64,000 nt of DNA from Candidatus Wallbacteria bacterium (GTDB lineage: Bacteria; Muiribacteriota; UBA6191; JACPRK01): assembly GCA_016213845.1 (NCBI GenBank), contig JACQZN010000037.1, positions 44,603-108,602 on the forward strand, given 5' to 3'. Positions 42,645 through 52,000 of this stretch are shown piece after piece. Each line of letters starts with the position of its first letter. The stretch's first letter is position 1. The position numbers and the translations under genes were made by a program. A model generated the notes under the pieces. It did no database searches, was not told the origin of the DNA, and saw only the letters and a list, made by a program, of their open reading frames with translations.

Positions 42645-44048
42645 ATGAATTTCAAGAAAGCCTGGGAGGGACGCCTGGAGGGTGGGCTGGCGCCCGCGTT
42701 CGAGGCGCTCAATTGCTCGCTCGGGGTGGATCGCAGACTGCTGCTGGCGGACCTGGAGCAGGACCGGGTCTGGGCGCGGGCGCTGAACCGGGCGGGGGTC
42801 TACTCCGCGGGCGAGCTGGCGAGCGTGGAAGCGGCGCTGGGTCGGCTCGAGGACGAGGCGCGCGCGGGCGGCTTCGAGTTCGTCGAGGCCGACGAGGACG
42901 TCCACATGGCGATCGAGCGGCGGCTCACGGAGCTCTGCGGCGCGGCGGGGGAGAAACTGCAGACCGGCCGCTCCCGCAACGACCAGGTGGGGACGAGCTT
43001 GAGGCTCTACCTGCGCGGGGAGCTGAAGCAGCTGACGGGACTTCTGGCGAGGACACTCGAGGCGCTCGTGACACGGGCGGAGGAGGAAGCGGCGACGCCG
43101 ATGCCCGGCTGGACTCACCTGCAGCCGGCTCAGGTGATCGCGCTGGGCCACTATCTGCTGTCGTGCTTCTGGGCACTTTCGCGGGACCTGGAGCGGCTTT
43201 CGGAGGCTGCCTCGCGCGCAGGTCGGATGCCGCTCGGCTCGGCGGCGCTGGCGGGGACCACGCTCCACGTCGACCGTGCGCGTCTGGCAGCCGAGCTCGG
43301 CTTCGCGCGTCCAAGCGAGAACAGCCTGGACGCCGTGGGCGATCGCGACCTCGTCAGCGAGACGAGCTTCGCGCTTGCGCAGACGCTGGTCCACCTCTCG
43401 CGCTATGCGGAGGACTGGGTCCTCTGGTGCGGCCCGGCGCTGGGGTTCATGCGGCTGCCCGACAGCCTTTCGACGGGCTCTTCACTCATGCCGCAGAAGA
43501 AGAACCCCGATTCGCTCGAGCTCATCCGAGGCAAGGCCGCCGCGGCAATCGGACAGGTTTGCTCCATCCTGTCTCTTCAGAAGGGCCTGCCCACCAGCTA
43601 CAACAAGGACCTCCAAGAAGACAAGGAAGGTCTTTTCAATCTTCTGGACTCCGCCCGCGCCGTCCTGGAGGTCTTCCGCCTGGTCGTCCAGGGGTGTGAG
43701 TTCGACCGTGGCCGCATGCGCGCGGCGCTCACCGACGACCTCTACGCCACCGATCTCGCCGATTTCCTCGTGAAGAAGGGCGTGCCGTTCCGCAGGGCCC
43801 ACGAGGCGGTCGGCCGCCTGGCGCGCGCGGCGGCCGGCGCCGGCGTCGGGCTCTCGCGACTGCCGCTCGCGGCGTATCTGGAGGCGTCGCCCGAGTTCGA
43901 CGCCCGGGCGCTGGAGCTCTTCGACCCCCAGGTGAGCCTGGCGCGCCGCAATGCCGCCGGAGGCACGGGCGCCGCCGGCGTCGCGGCCCAGCTCGCGGAG
44001 GCGCGGGCGCTCCTCGCCTCGCTCCCGAAACCCGACCCAGGAGACTGA
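42645..44048 (+). CDS. argH: Argininosuccinate lyase
   Basis: 467 residues. The fumarase/ASL signature 'GSSLMPQKKNPD' is exact near residue 277, and the 'LQTGRSRNDQVGTSLRLYLR' and 'AGWTHLQPAQVIALGHYLL' regions match ASL. It splits argininosuccinate into arginine and fumarate, the last step of arginine synthesis. It is the first gene of the arginine cluster; argF' begins 2 bp after its stop. The length is standard. Confidence 0.95.
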   Translation: MNFKKAWEGRLEGGLAPAFEALNCSLGVDRRLLLADLEQDRVWARALNRAGVYSAGELASVEAALGRLEDEARAGGFEFVEADEDVHMAIERRLTELCGAAGEKLQTGRSRNDQVGTSLRLYLRGELKQLTGLLARTLEALVTRAEEEAATPMPGWTHLQPAQVIALGHYLLSCFWALSRDLERLSEAASRAGRMPLGSAALAGTTLHVDRARLAAELGFARPSENSLDAVGDRDLVSETSFALAQTLVHLSRYAEDWVLWCGPALGFMRLPDSLSTGSSLMPQKKNPDSLELIRGKAAAAIGQVCSILSLQKGLPTSYNKDLQEDKEGLFNLLDSARAVLEVFRLVVQGCEFDRGRMRAALTDDLYATDLADFLVKKGVPFRRAHEAVGRLARAAAGAGVGLSRLPLAAYLEASPEFDARALELFDPQVSLARRNAAGGTGAAGVAAQLAEARALLASLPKPDPGD

Positions 44049-44050
44049 CG

Positions 44051-45127
44051 ATGCCCTCGAAGAACCCACTCGCCGGCCTGGCCGGCCGGAACTTCCTCAC
44101 CACCGACGACCTCTCCGATTCCGAGCTGGAGGCGCTGCTCGAGCTGGCCGCCCGCTTCAAGGCCCGCGGCCCGGGCGCGCTCCTGGCCGGCCGCATCCTC
44201 GGCATGGTCTTCTTCAACCCGTCGCTCCGCACCCGCGCTTCCTTCGAGGCCGGCATGTTCCAGCTCGGCGGCCACGCCATCGACCTGTCCATCGGCCAGG
44301 GAGTCTGGAAGCTGGAGCACAGGGACGGCACCGTGATGGACGGCGACGCGGCCGAGCACCTCCGCGAGGCCGTGCCGGTGCTGGCCCGCTATTGCGACCT
44401 GCTCTCCGTGCGCTGCTTCCCGTCCGGCAAGGACTGGGCGGTGGAGCGCACCGATCCGATTCTCTCGGGCTTCGCGGCGTACTCCGACGTCCCCGTCATC
44501 AACATGGAGTCCTCGCTCTACCACCCGTGCCAGGCGCTGGCCGACCTGCTGACCATACGCGAGAAGCTGCGCAAGACGAAGGGCAAGCGGTTCCTGCTCA
44601 CCTGGTGCCGCCACCCGCGCGCGCTGCCGACCGCGGTGCCGAACTCGGCGGCGCTCATCGCCAGCCGCGCCGGCATGCGCATCACGATCGCGCGGCCGCC
44701 AGGCTTCGATCTCGACCCCGACATCATGGCTCGCGTGCGGGCCAACGCACGAAAAAGCGGCGGCTCAGTCGAGGTCGTCGACGGCTTCGAGGCCGGCTTC
44801 GACGGCGCCGACGTGGTCTACGCCAAGGAGTGGGGCAGCCTCGATCACTACGGCGACGACGCAGCCGAAAAGGCGCTGCGCGCGCGCCACACGGACTGGA
44901 TGGTCGGCGCACGGCAGATGAAGCGCACGCGCGACGCGCTCCTGATGCACTGCCTGCCCGTGCGCCGCAACGTGGCCCTTGCCGACGAGGTGCTCGACGG
45001 CCCATGGTCAGTGGTCGTCGACGAGGCCGAGAACCGCCTGCACGCCCAGAAGGCCCTGCTCGTGGCGCTGGCAGGGAAGGCCGGGCCGAAGGCGAAAACA
45101 CGGACCGCCGCCCGGGCGCGGAGGTAG
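44051..45127 (+). CDS. argF': N-acetylornithine carbamoyltransferase (AOTCase)
   Basis: 358 residues from ATG 44051 (AGGAG upstream). The carbamoyl-phosphate site 'FFNPSLRTRASFE' is at 54-66, and 'NMESSLYHPCQALAD' at 151-165 carries HPCQ. 'VWKLEHRDGTVMDGDAAEH' at 85-103 matches the AOTCase-type loop, with Glu89 in the place of the Glu that marks N-acetyl-L-ornithine enzymes (N-succinyl enzymes have Pro there). 'LLMHCLPVRRN' is near 300. It makes N-acetylcitrulline. The position between argH and argB supports the acetylated route. The final 20 residues are a Lys/Arg/Ala-rich tail. Confidence 0.85.
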   Translation: MPSKNPLAGLAGRNFLTTDDLSDSELEALLELAARFKARGPGALLAGRILGMVFFNPSLRTRASFEAGMFQLGGHAIDLSIGQGVWKLEHRDGTVMDGDAAEHLREAVPVLARYCDLLSVRCFPSGKDWAVERTDPILSGFAAYSDVPVINMESSLYHPCQALADLLTIREKLRKTKGKRFLLTWCRHPRALPTAVPNSAALIASRAGMRITIARPPGFDLDPDIMARVRANARKSGGSVEVVDGFEAGFDGADVVYAKEWGSLDHYGDDAAEKALRARHTDWMVGARQMKRTRDALLMHCLPVRRNVALADEVLDGPWSVVVDEAENRLHAQKALLVALAGKAGPKAKTRTAARARR

Positions 45128-45131
45128 GGCA

Positions 45132-46121
45132 ATGCAGGACGTCTCACTGCTGCTGCAGGCGCTGCCCTTCCTGAACCAGTACAAGGGGAAGACCTTCGTC
45201 GTGAAGGTCGGCGGCGAGCTCGTCGCCGACTCCGCCATCCTGGAGATGCTGGCGCAGGACGTCTGTTTCCTGAACAAGGTCGGCGTCCGCGTCGTCGTCA
45301 TCCACGGCGGCGGACCGCAGGCAAACGAGCTCTCGGAGCGATTGGGTCTCAAACCCACGTTCGTCGCCGGCCGGCGCGTGACCGACGAGGAGACGCTCGA
45401 GGTCACCAAGATGGTCTTCGCCGGCAAGATCAACACCGAGATCCTCTCGGAGCTCCGGCGCTTCGGTGGGCGCGCCGTCGGCCTCTCCGGCGTCGACGGC
45501 AACGTCGTGCACGCCCGGCGCCGGCCCGTGAAACGGATGCGCGACCCGGAGACCGGCGTCCTTGCCGACGTCGACTTCGGCCACGTGGGCGACATCGTCC
45601 AGGTCGACGCGGCGCTCCTCTACACCCTGCTCTCCCACGACTACGTCCCCGTCCTGTCGAGCCTGGGCGCCGACGAGGACGGCCACGTCTACAACATCAA
45701 CGCCGACACGGTGGCCGCCGAGATCGCCTCGGCCCTCGCGGCCGAGAAGCTGCTGATCCTGACCAACGTACCGGGCGTGCTGCGCTCCTCCGACTCGCGT
45801 GAGGTCGTCCCGAACCTCACCACGGCCGAGGCGCGCGCGCTGATGGAGAGCGGCGCAGTCAAGAAAGGCATGCTCCCGAAGCTCGGCGCCGCCGTCGCTG
45901 CCGTCGAACGAGGCGTCCGCCACGCCACGATTCTCTCCGGCATCCTCCCCCACTCGATCCTCGAAGAGACCTTCACGCAGCGCGGATCGGGGACGCTGGT
46001 GAGCCGCGCGCCCCTTCCCGAACCCGAGCCCACGATTCCCCCACCCAGGCATCCGCGCAAGAACCGCCTCTGGCGCAAGCGCAAGGCGGCCCGGCAGCGC
46101 GCCAAGGCGAAGGCGCGATGA
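45132..46121 (+). CDS. argB: Acetylglutamate kinase
   Basis: 329 residues from ATG 45132, 4 bp after the AOTCase stop. The NAGK features are complete: 'FVVKVGGELV', 'VVVIHGGGPQANELSERLGL', 'AVGLSGVDGN' and 'INADTVAAEIASALAAEKL'. It phosphorylates N-acetylglutamate in the second step of arginine synthesis. After residue ~290 there is an extra basic tail rich in Lys, Arg and Ala and starting with Pro-Glu repeats, absent from typical NAGK. The end overlaps the next start by 4 bp. Confidence 0.94.
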   Translation: MQDVSLLLQALPFLNQYKGKTFVVKVGGELVADSAILEMLAQDVCFLNKVGVRVVVIHGGGPQANELSERLGLKPTFVAGRRVTDEETLEVTKMVFAGKINTEILSELRRFGGRAVGLSGVDGNVVHARRRPVKRMRDPETGVLADVDFGHVGDIVQVDAALLYTLLSHDYVPVLSSLGADEDGHVYNINADTVAAEIASALAAEKLLILTNVPGVLRSSDSREVVPNLTTAEARALMESGAVKKGMLPKLGAAVAAVERGVRHATILSGILPHSILEETFTQRGSGTLVSRAPLPEPEPTIPPPRHPRKNRLWRKRKAARQRAKAKAR

Positions 46122-47167
46122 AGACGCCCCGCGAGGTCCTCGCCGAGCTCGTGCGCATCCCGAGCCCGTCGGGGAAAGAAGCGGGAGCGATCGACTACCT
46201 GCGCGACGTGCTGGCCGGCGCGGGGACGGCTCCGGTCGTACGCGGGCGAAATGTCCACGCGACGCGGGGCGGCGGTGGCCGGCGACGCCTGCTCCTCAAC
46301 TCGCACGTCGACACGGTCCCGGCCACGCCTGCCTGGACCCGCGACCCGTTCGCTGCCGCAGTCGAGAACGATCGGCTCTACGGACTGGGCGCCGGCGACG
46401 CCAAGTCGGCCGTGGTCGGGCTCGCCTTCGCGTTCCTCACGGCCGAGCTTCCGGCGGGCGCCGAGCTCGTATTCGCCGCCACCTGCGACGAGGAGACCGG
46501 CGGCGAGGGGCTCGAGAAGCTCATCGGCGATCTTCCCCACGCCGACGCGGCGATCGTGGGCGAGCCGACCGCGATGCGGGTCTGCCCTGCCCAGAAGGGG
46601 CTCGTGAAACTGGAGCTCACCGCCCGCGGCCGTGCGGGCCACGCCAGCCGGCCCTGGGAGGGCGAGAACGCGATCGAGCTCGCCGCCCGTGACGTGCTGG
46701 CACTGGCGGCGCTCGAGCTGCCGGGCGAGGACCCGCTCTTGGGTCGCGCGACACTGGCGGTCACCATGATCGCCGGCGGGGTCCGCTCCAACGTGATCCC
46801 GCCCGAATGCCGGCTCACCATCGACGGCCGCAGCACACCCGCCTGGCCGAACGATCGCCTCATCGACGCCGTGCGCGGCGCCACTCGGGGCAAAGTAGCC
46901 GTGAAGTCATCGCGTTTTCAGCCGGTCAGCACTCCGGCCGACTCGCCCATCGTCCGAGCCGCGCTGCACGCGCTCGGCGCCACAGCTCCTGGGGCGTTCG
47001 GCGGCGTCAGCGACCTCTTCCACCTGGGCGGCATCCCCGGCATCGTGCTCGGCCCAGGCGACCCAGCGCAATCCCACCAGGCCGACGAGAGCATCCTGCT
47101 CACCGACTTCGACCGAGGCGTCGAAGCCTACCGCCGCGTGGTCGAGGCCTACTTCCGGGAAGCCTGA
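46118..47167 (+). CDS. M20 deacetylase, probable N-acetylcitrulline/acetylornithine deacetylase
   Basis: 349 residues. The M20 zinc motifs are present: 'LLNSHVDTVPATPAWTRDPF' (His, Asp), 'GLGAGDAKSAVVG' (Asp), 'ATCDEETGGEG' (the Glu-Glu pair), 'GRAGHASRPWEGENAIE' and a C-terminal His near 'AQSHQADE'. In the arginine cluster it most likely removes acetate from N-acetylcitrulline (ArgE'-type) or N-acetylornithine/lysine. It is translationally coupled to argB. The substrate is inferred from the AOTCase gene beside it. Confidence 0.85.
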   Translation: MKTPREVLAELVRIPSPSGKEAGAIDYLRDVLAGAGTAPVVRGRNVHATRGGGGRRRLLLNSHVDTVPATPAWTRDPFAAAVENDRLYGLGAGDAKSAVVGLAFAFLTAELPAGAELVFAATCDEETGGEGLEKLIGDLPHADAAIVGEPTAMRVCPAQKGLVKLELTARGRAGHASRPWEGENAIELAARDVLALAALELPGEDPLLGRATLAVTMIAGGVRSNVIPPECRLTIDGRSTPAWPNDRLIDAVRGATRGKVAVKSSRFQPVSTPADSPIVRAALHALGATAPGAFGGVSDLFHLGGIPGIVLGPGDPAQSHQADESILLTDFDRGVEAYRRVVEAYFREA

Positions 47168-47192
47168 GTTGTTCGTGAGTCGGGCCTACCAA

Positions 47193-47744
47193 TCAGAGGC
47201 GCATTGGTGATATTCGATGCGCGAAGATCGCGGCGACCATGGCGACCCAGCCGAGGGCATCGAGGGCTGCCAGGTCCGTGTAGTCCGCCAGCCAGAAAAG
47301 TCCGGCGGAACAGGTGAGACAGAACAGGACGATCGCCCACAACGGGACCACAGGCGAGGTCGCGAGGCCGCCGTGCGACCAGTCGGTGAACGAGCCCCAC
47401 ATGTCCTCCGCGCTCAGGATCAGAAACGTGAGCACCGTAGGCACCACGGCGTCCTTGCAGGCCTCGAGCGAGAGCGTGCCGCGGTTGTAGACCATCAGAG
47501 CGACCCAGCCGGCAAAGAGCGCCGGCACCGGCACCCACCACGGCAGCTTGTCGAGCCGCATCCCGTACCGGTCGGGACTGAGTCTTGCGACGATCGCGCA
47601 GCCCGCAAGCAAGCTGACCGTGGCCGCCAGCACCTTACCCGAGGTCCAGTCGCCCCAGCGGCCCGCCATCAACGCCAAGAGCGGTGAGGCGGCCAGAACG
47701 ATGACCGGGATGCCGAGCAGGCCGAACCCAGCGCGCCGCGTCAT
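47193..47744 (-). CDS. Membrane protein of unknown function
   Basis: 183 residues from ATG 47744. About five hydrophobic segments lie near residues 8-25, 33-50, 68-85, 125-150 and 155-175. Charges are few. No motif is recognised; 'AEDMWGSFTDWSHGG' in the loop near 112-126 stands out. It overlaps the stop of the next gene by 4 bp (ATGA), so the two are co-translated. Confidence 0.6.
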   Translation of the reverse strand: MTRRAGFGLLGIPVIVLAASPLLALMAGRWGDWTSGKVLAATVSLLAGCAIVARLSPDRYGMRLDKLPWWVPVPALFAGWVALMVYNRGTLSLEACKDAVVPTVLTFLILSAEDMWGSFTDWSHGGLATSPVVPLWAIVLFCLTCSAGLFWLADYTDLAALDALGWVAMVAAIFAHRISPMRL

Positions 47745-48967
47745 CGGTTCGCCCCTGCGAGCAGCTGGCCCAGGCGGTCTCGACAACCGATGAAGTCGCA
47801 GAGCGCCACCGCGATTCCGTGATACTCGCGGCCGCCATTGGCTGGATCGCTACCCTTGAACGTGACCGTTCCGCCCTCGCGCAGCGTGAGAACAATGGCC
47901 ACCTCGTTCTGCACGTGGTTTCCATTCATCAGGATCTTGGAGGTGGTCGCTTCGACAGCGGCGATGCGATTCCACGGGACGGTTTTTCGCGAGAGCAGGC
48001 GATTGATCGTGACGCCTCTTCCACTCAGGCCGGTCGAGCTGACAAAGGCGACGACGGCCCCCACCGCGAAAGCGACGGCCAGGATCATCCCCTGCACCTG
48101 GTTCAGCCGGACGACCGGGGTCAGGGTGGCCGCCCCGGAGACGAACGCCGCAACGAGCAGGCCGGCAACGACCCCGTAGTTCGGCGGGACCTCGCGTATC
48201 GGAGGAACGGCGGCCTTCTTGGCGAGCGTGGCGATCTCTCGCAAAGCGGGCTCGTGAACCCGGACGAGCAGCTGGTCGACCAGACGGTTCGCCGCAGAGA
48301 ATTTGCCTTCCTGAATCAGGGAATGGGCCTGGCGAAGCTCGCCCAGCGCGGCGTCCGCATCCTCGGGGGCAGCCTCAGAGGGCTCGGCGGGCCGGCGGCC
48401 GCGAGTCCTGGTGCGAGCGGCCGGAGGTGCTCGGTCCACGGCCGGGGGGGCGACCCGCGGCGCCGGGGGCTCGATCTCGACGGGTGCGGCTGGGGGAACG
48501 CGAACTTCGGGAGAGGTCTCGGCGGGCGCCAGCGGAATCTCGCCGGATGCCGTAGGCGCGGGGCTGTCGGCAGACGCGGGCGGCGGGCGAGGGCTGTTCC
48601 GGACAATGGCGAGGACGGCCTCGTGGTCCTCCCGGGAGAGCTCGAGGACCGCCCGGAAGACTTCGAGCAGCTTCCGGTCCTGCTCGCCGGGCTCTCCTTC
48701 GCGGAAGGCGGCGGCGACGGCTTTCTTGTGGAGGTGCTTCGGGTCAAGCGGCCGCGGGCGGCCCAGCTTGCCGGCCGCTAGCCGCTCGCGCGAGCGGGCC
48801 ACCGCTTCGGCGGGTGCAGCCGCTTCGAGCTTGAGCGCCGCCGTGAGCCGCTCGAGCAGACCTTTCTCGGCAGGCTCGAGCTTGCCGTCCCGCGCAGCCT
48901 CGTCGGCGGCCAGCTGCAAGAGCAGGTGGCGAGAGAGCGAACGGCGCTTGCCGGGTTCCGGGGCCAT
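47741..48967 (-). CDS. Membrane-anchored protein with TerB-like N-terminus and C-terminal domain
   Basis: 408 residues. Residues about 8-120 are helical ('LLLQLAADEAARDGKLEPAEKGLLERLTAALKL'), in the pattern of TerB-like domains, possibly twice. A Pro/Ala-rich linker (about 125-210) and a short helical stretch follow. Two membrane segments lie near 268-288 and 298-320, then a beta-rich C-terminal domain ('KTVPWNRIAAVEATTSKILMNGN', 'IVLTLREGGTVTFKG') like PH-type domains. The role is unknown. Its stop overlaps the small membrane-protein start. Confidence 0.6.
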   Translation of the reverse strand: MAPEPGKRRSLSRHLLLQLAADEAARDGKLEPAEKGLLERLTAALKLEAAAPAEAVARSRERLAAGKLGRPRPLDPKHLHKKAVAAAFREGEPGEQDRKLLEVFRAVLELSREDHEAVLAIVRNSPRPPPASADSPAPTASGEIPLAPAETSPEVRVPPAAPVEIEPPAPRVAPPAVDRAPPAARTRTRGRRPAEPSEAAPEDADAALGELRQAHSLIQEGKFSAANRLVDQLLVRVHEPALREIATLAKKAAVPPIREVPPNYGVVAGLLVAAFVSGAATLTPVVRLNQVQGMILAVAFAVGAVVAFVSSTGLSGRGVTINRLLSRKTVPWNRIAAVEATTSKILMNGNHVQNEVAIVLTLREGGTVTFKGSDPANGGREYHGIAVALCDFIGCRDRLGQLLAGANR

Positions 48968-49059
48968 CGGATCGGACGCTTTTCGTTGTCGTCAGCTCGC
49001 GGCGCGGCAGCCAGGGAGTGGACAGATTCAGTTTAGCACGGCCGCACCACAACGCTTCC

Positions 49060-52000
49060 CTAGGGCCCGGTCGGTAGCTCGATCGAGCGTTCCTCGGACA
49101 CGGAAACGATATAGGCCTCGCCGTCCCGGATCGTCCACGGCGGCACTCCGGAGCCAGCGAAGAAGACTTCGAACTTCCCGTCGGACCGAACGCGGAGGGC
49201 ATACGTCGCGCCAGTCCGCGCGAGCAGGTTCGCGACCGTCTCGTTCGCGGGGACGCCGAGCGGATAGCCGATCAGGTTGAGCCCAGGGTGCAGCGTCTGC
49301 TTGACACTCTCGCGGCGCCACGGAAGACCGCGCAGCCGCTTCGAAGCAACCACGCGCTGATGCGGCCGCAGCACGAGCAGCCCTCTCCCGGCCTGCGTCA
49401 CGAAGGGGCGAGTTCCCAGCGACGGCGTGAAGAGACCGAACCGTCCCCGACCCGTCACGGGGTCGCGTTCGAGCTGGACGGCCACGCTGCCGGTCGTCGT
49501 GCTCAGCAGATCCGCGGCGTCGAACGGATGGCCGGTCGTCGAAGGATCGACCGGCAACGAGACGAGTGTCAGCCCTTGAAGGCCTGTGAGGTCGCGCTCG
49601 ATCGCGGCCGGCGGCTGCACCCTCAGCCTCACCGGAAACGGCTCGCTCAGGCGATCGCCGTCGCTGGCGAAGAGCGCGAACACGTAGTTGCGCGCGCCCG
49701 CGTCGCGCGTGTCCGGCACGACAAAGGTCGTGATGCGCGCGAACGGCTGGCTGAAGGTCACACGCGGGCCCTGCACTTGTACCCAGGTGTAGCTGAGCGA
49801 GCGGCCCGGCTCCAGTGCCTGGGCGCTGGCGCTTCCGGACAGCTCCACGACATCGCCGGGCGTGAAGACTTCCTCTCCCGCGGCAGCCTGGTCCCCTGGC
49901 GACTTGGGCGACGGCGACGCGTCCTTTTTCGTCGCGACGGCGCTGGCGACCGGCGTGCGTCCCTCGACGTCGTCCACGATGACGCGAATCCTGCGCGACA
50001 CCTTCACGCCCGTCGCCCGTCCCGAAGAGTCGAACTCGGAGACCTCGCACCGGAAGCCCAGCACGCGCGACACCGTCGGCTCGAAGCTGATTGCCGAAAT
50101 CGTCTGGTCGGCAGGCGCAAAGGTCGACGTCGTCAGCTGTACCGGCGGCCCCTCCTCCTGCGTCCAGGAGAACGAGAGGAGCTGCTTGAGAGGCGGCCGG
50201 CCGACGTCCGGGTCGTCGACCTCCGCCTTGAGCGTGACTCGCGACGGGAGCACGACGCGCAGGGAGCGCGGCGCCGCCGCGCCCGGGAGGTCGGGCAGGT
50301 CCTGACCGGTCGTGCTCGTGCTGGTGGCGCTGGCGACGATCGAGACCCGCGGTCGCTTGTTACCGCGCTCGATCGCGAGGAACCCTGCGCGGAAGGGTGG
50401 GCTCTCGGCGCCGGCCGGATCGAGCACCACGAGCTGGAACTCGTAGACCCCGGGAGACGTGACGGTGAGGCGCGGTGCAGAGACGCTCGTCAACGCGCTG
50501 GTCAGGACGCTGGGGCCTGCGAGCTGCGACCAGCGGTAGGCGAGTCGTCCCGCGTCATCACGGTCTTCGTCCACCGAGAAGCGGCCGTCCAGCAGGATTT
50601 CGGTCCCGGTCGTGACTTCGAGAGCGGGATCGCCCGGACCCGCTGTCTGACCGGTAGACGTCTCGATGACGAAGGCCTGTGCGCTCGGCGTCCTGTTGAC
50701 GCGATTGATGACCACTCGCGTCGAGACGCCCAGGCTTTCCAGCAGGCCGTTGTCCACGGTGAGGCCGAACAAGTAGGTCCCAGGCGGTCCGGGCGCAAAC
50801 GTCACGACTGGACTGGCCGGGTCGCTCAGCGTCACAGGCACCGGGGAGTCGAGGACCGTCCACCTGTATGCGAGCACCCGCGGCGGCACGTTGGGATCGG
50901 TGCTCCGGCGTCCGTCTAGCCGCACGACGCCTCTCACGCCGCCCAGCTCGGGATCGACGATCTCGGATAGCCCGCCCGTTACGGAGAGCTGTCTCTCCGG
51001 CCCGGCATCCGCCCGCGGCCCGAGCGTCAGACTGCGCCCACGACGTGAACCGGCTTCGGCGGAGGTCAAGGCCACGAGTCCACCACGCAGGGTCGCCCCC
51101 GCACGGGGACCGAACCGAAGCGTGGCCAGCGCTCCATCCCCGATGCGTGCGGAGCCCGAGCCGGAATCGGCCGCCAAGCCCACGAACCCCGGCTGGAAGT
51201 CGAATTGACGCAACGCGGTACCCGCCAGCGCCGGTCCTGTTTGGACCTCCAGCAACTCGATCGAGCTCGCGTCGAACGCCACGGACGCCACGACGAAGTC
51301 GAGCCCGGGCGAGGACTGGCTGGCATTCAGCGTGGCCACGATCGAAGCCGCCGAGGTCGTGACGCTCATCGTGACGCGCGCTGCTTCCCCCGCGAGACCG
51401 GCGGCGCTCGACTCCAGTCGGTACGTTCCAGTGAGGTCCGAGGCCGTGCTGCGCACGACGACGAAGTAGACGCCCGGCAACACGGGCCGGAACCCGGTGA
51501 TCCGGGCCAGAGCGCCGGCGACGTCCGTCCGCACGGCGACCGGCACGCGGCCATCGCGGTCGAGCACCGCCAGGTTCAGTCCTCCCGCGGTGATCGAGGT
51601 CGCCGTGATGTCGTAGCTGAGCCCGGCCTCGGCAGGCAGCCGGAAGACGTCGACGTCACCGGCGGGATCGAGAGAGCCCACGATCGGCGTGCCTCCGAGA
51701 TCGTCCGCGGGACTCGCAGTCGCTTCGGGCCGGCCGGGGTGATCGTCCGGGGAGGCTCCAGCTCCGATGTTCGACGCAGTCAGGCTCACCCGGTACGCGC
51801 CCGTGCCGGCTCGTGAGAAATGGCGCACGCGGACGAAGTAGGTTCCGCCGACCGTCGGCTGGAAGTCGCCGATCCGTGACGCGGCGGAGCTGCCGAAGTC
51901 GTCGTTGGCGGCCAGGACGGTCGAGCCATCCCGATCGAAGAGCGTCATGAAGGAATCGCGCATCGTGCCGAGTTGCACTTCGAGCGTGTAGCTCTCGGTC

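Noticed and set aside
44051..45127. Plain ornithine carbamoyltransferase (argF)
   Set aside because: The Glu in the 80s loop and the 'GTVMDGDAAEH' stretch match N-acetylornithine enzymes, and the deacetylase follows argB.
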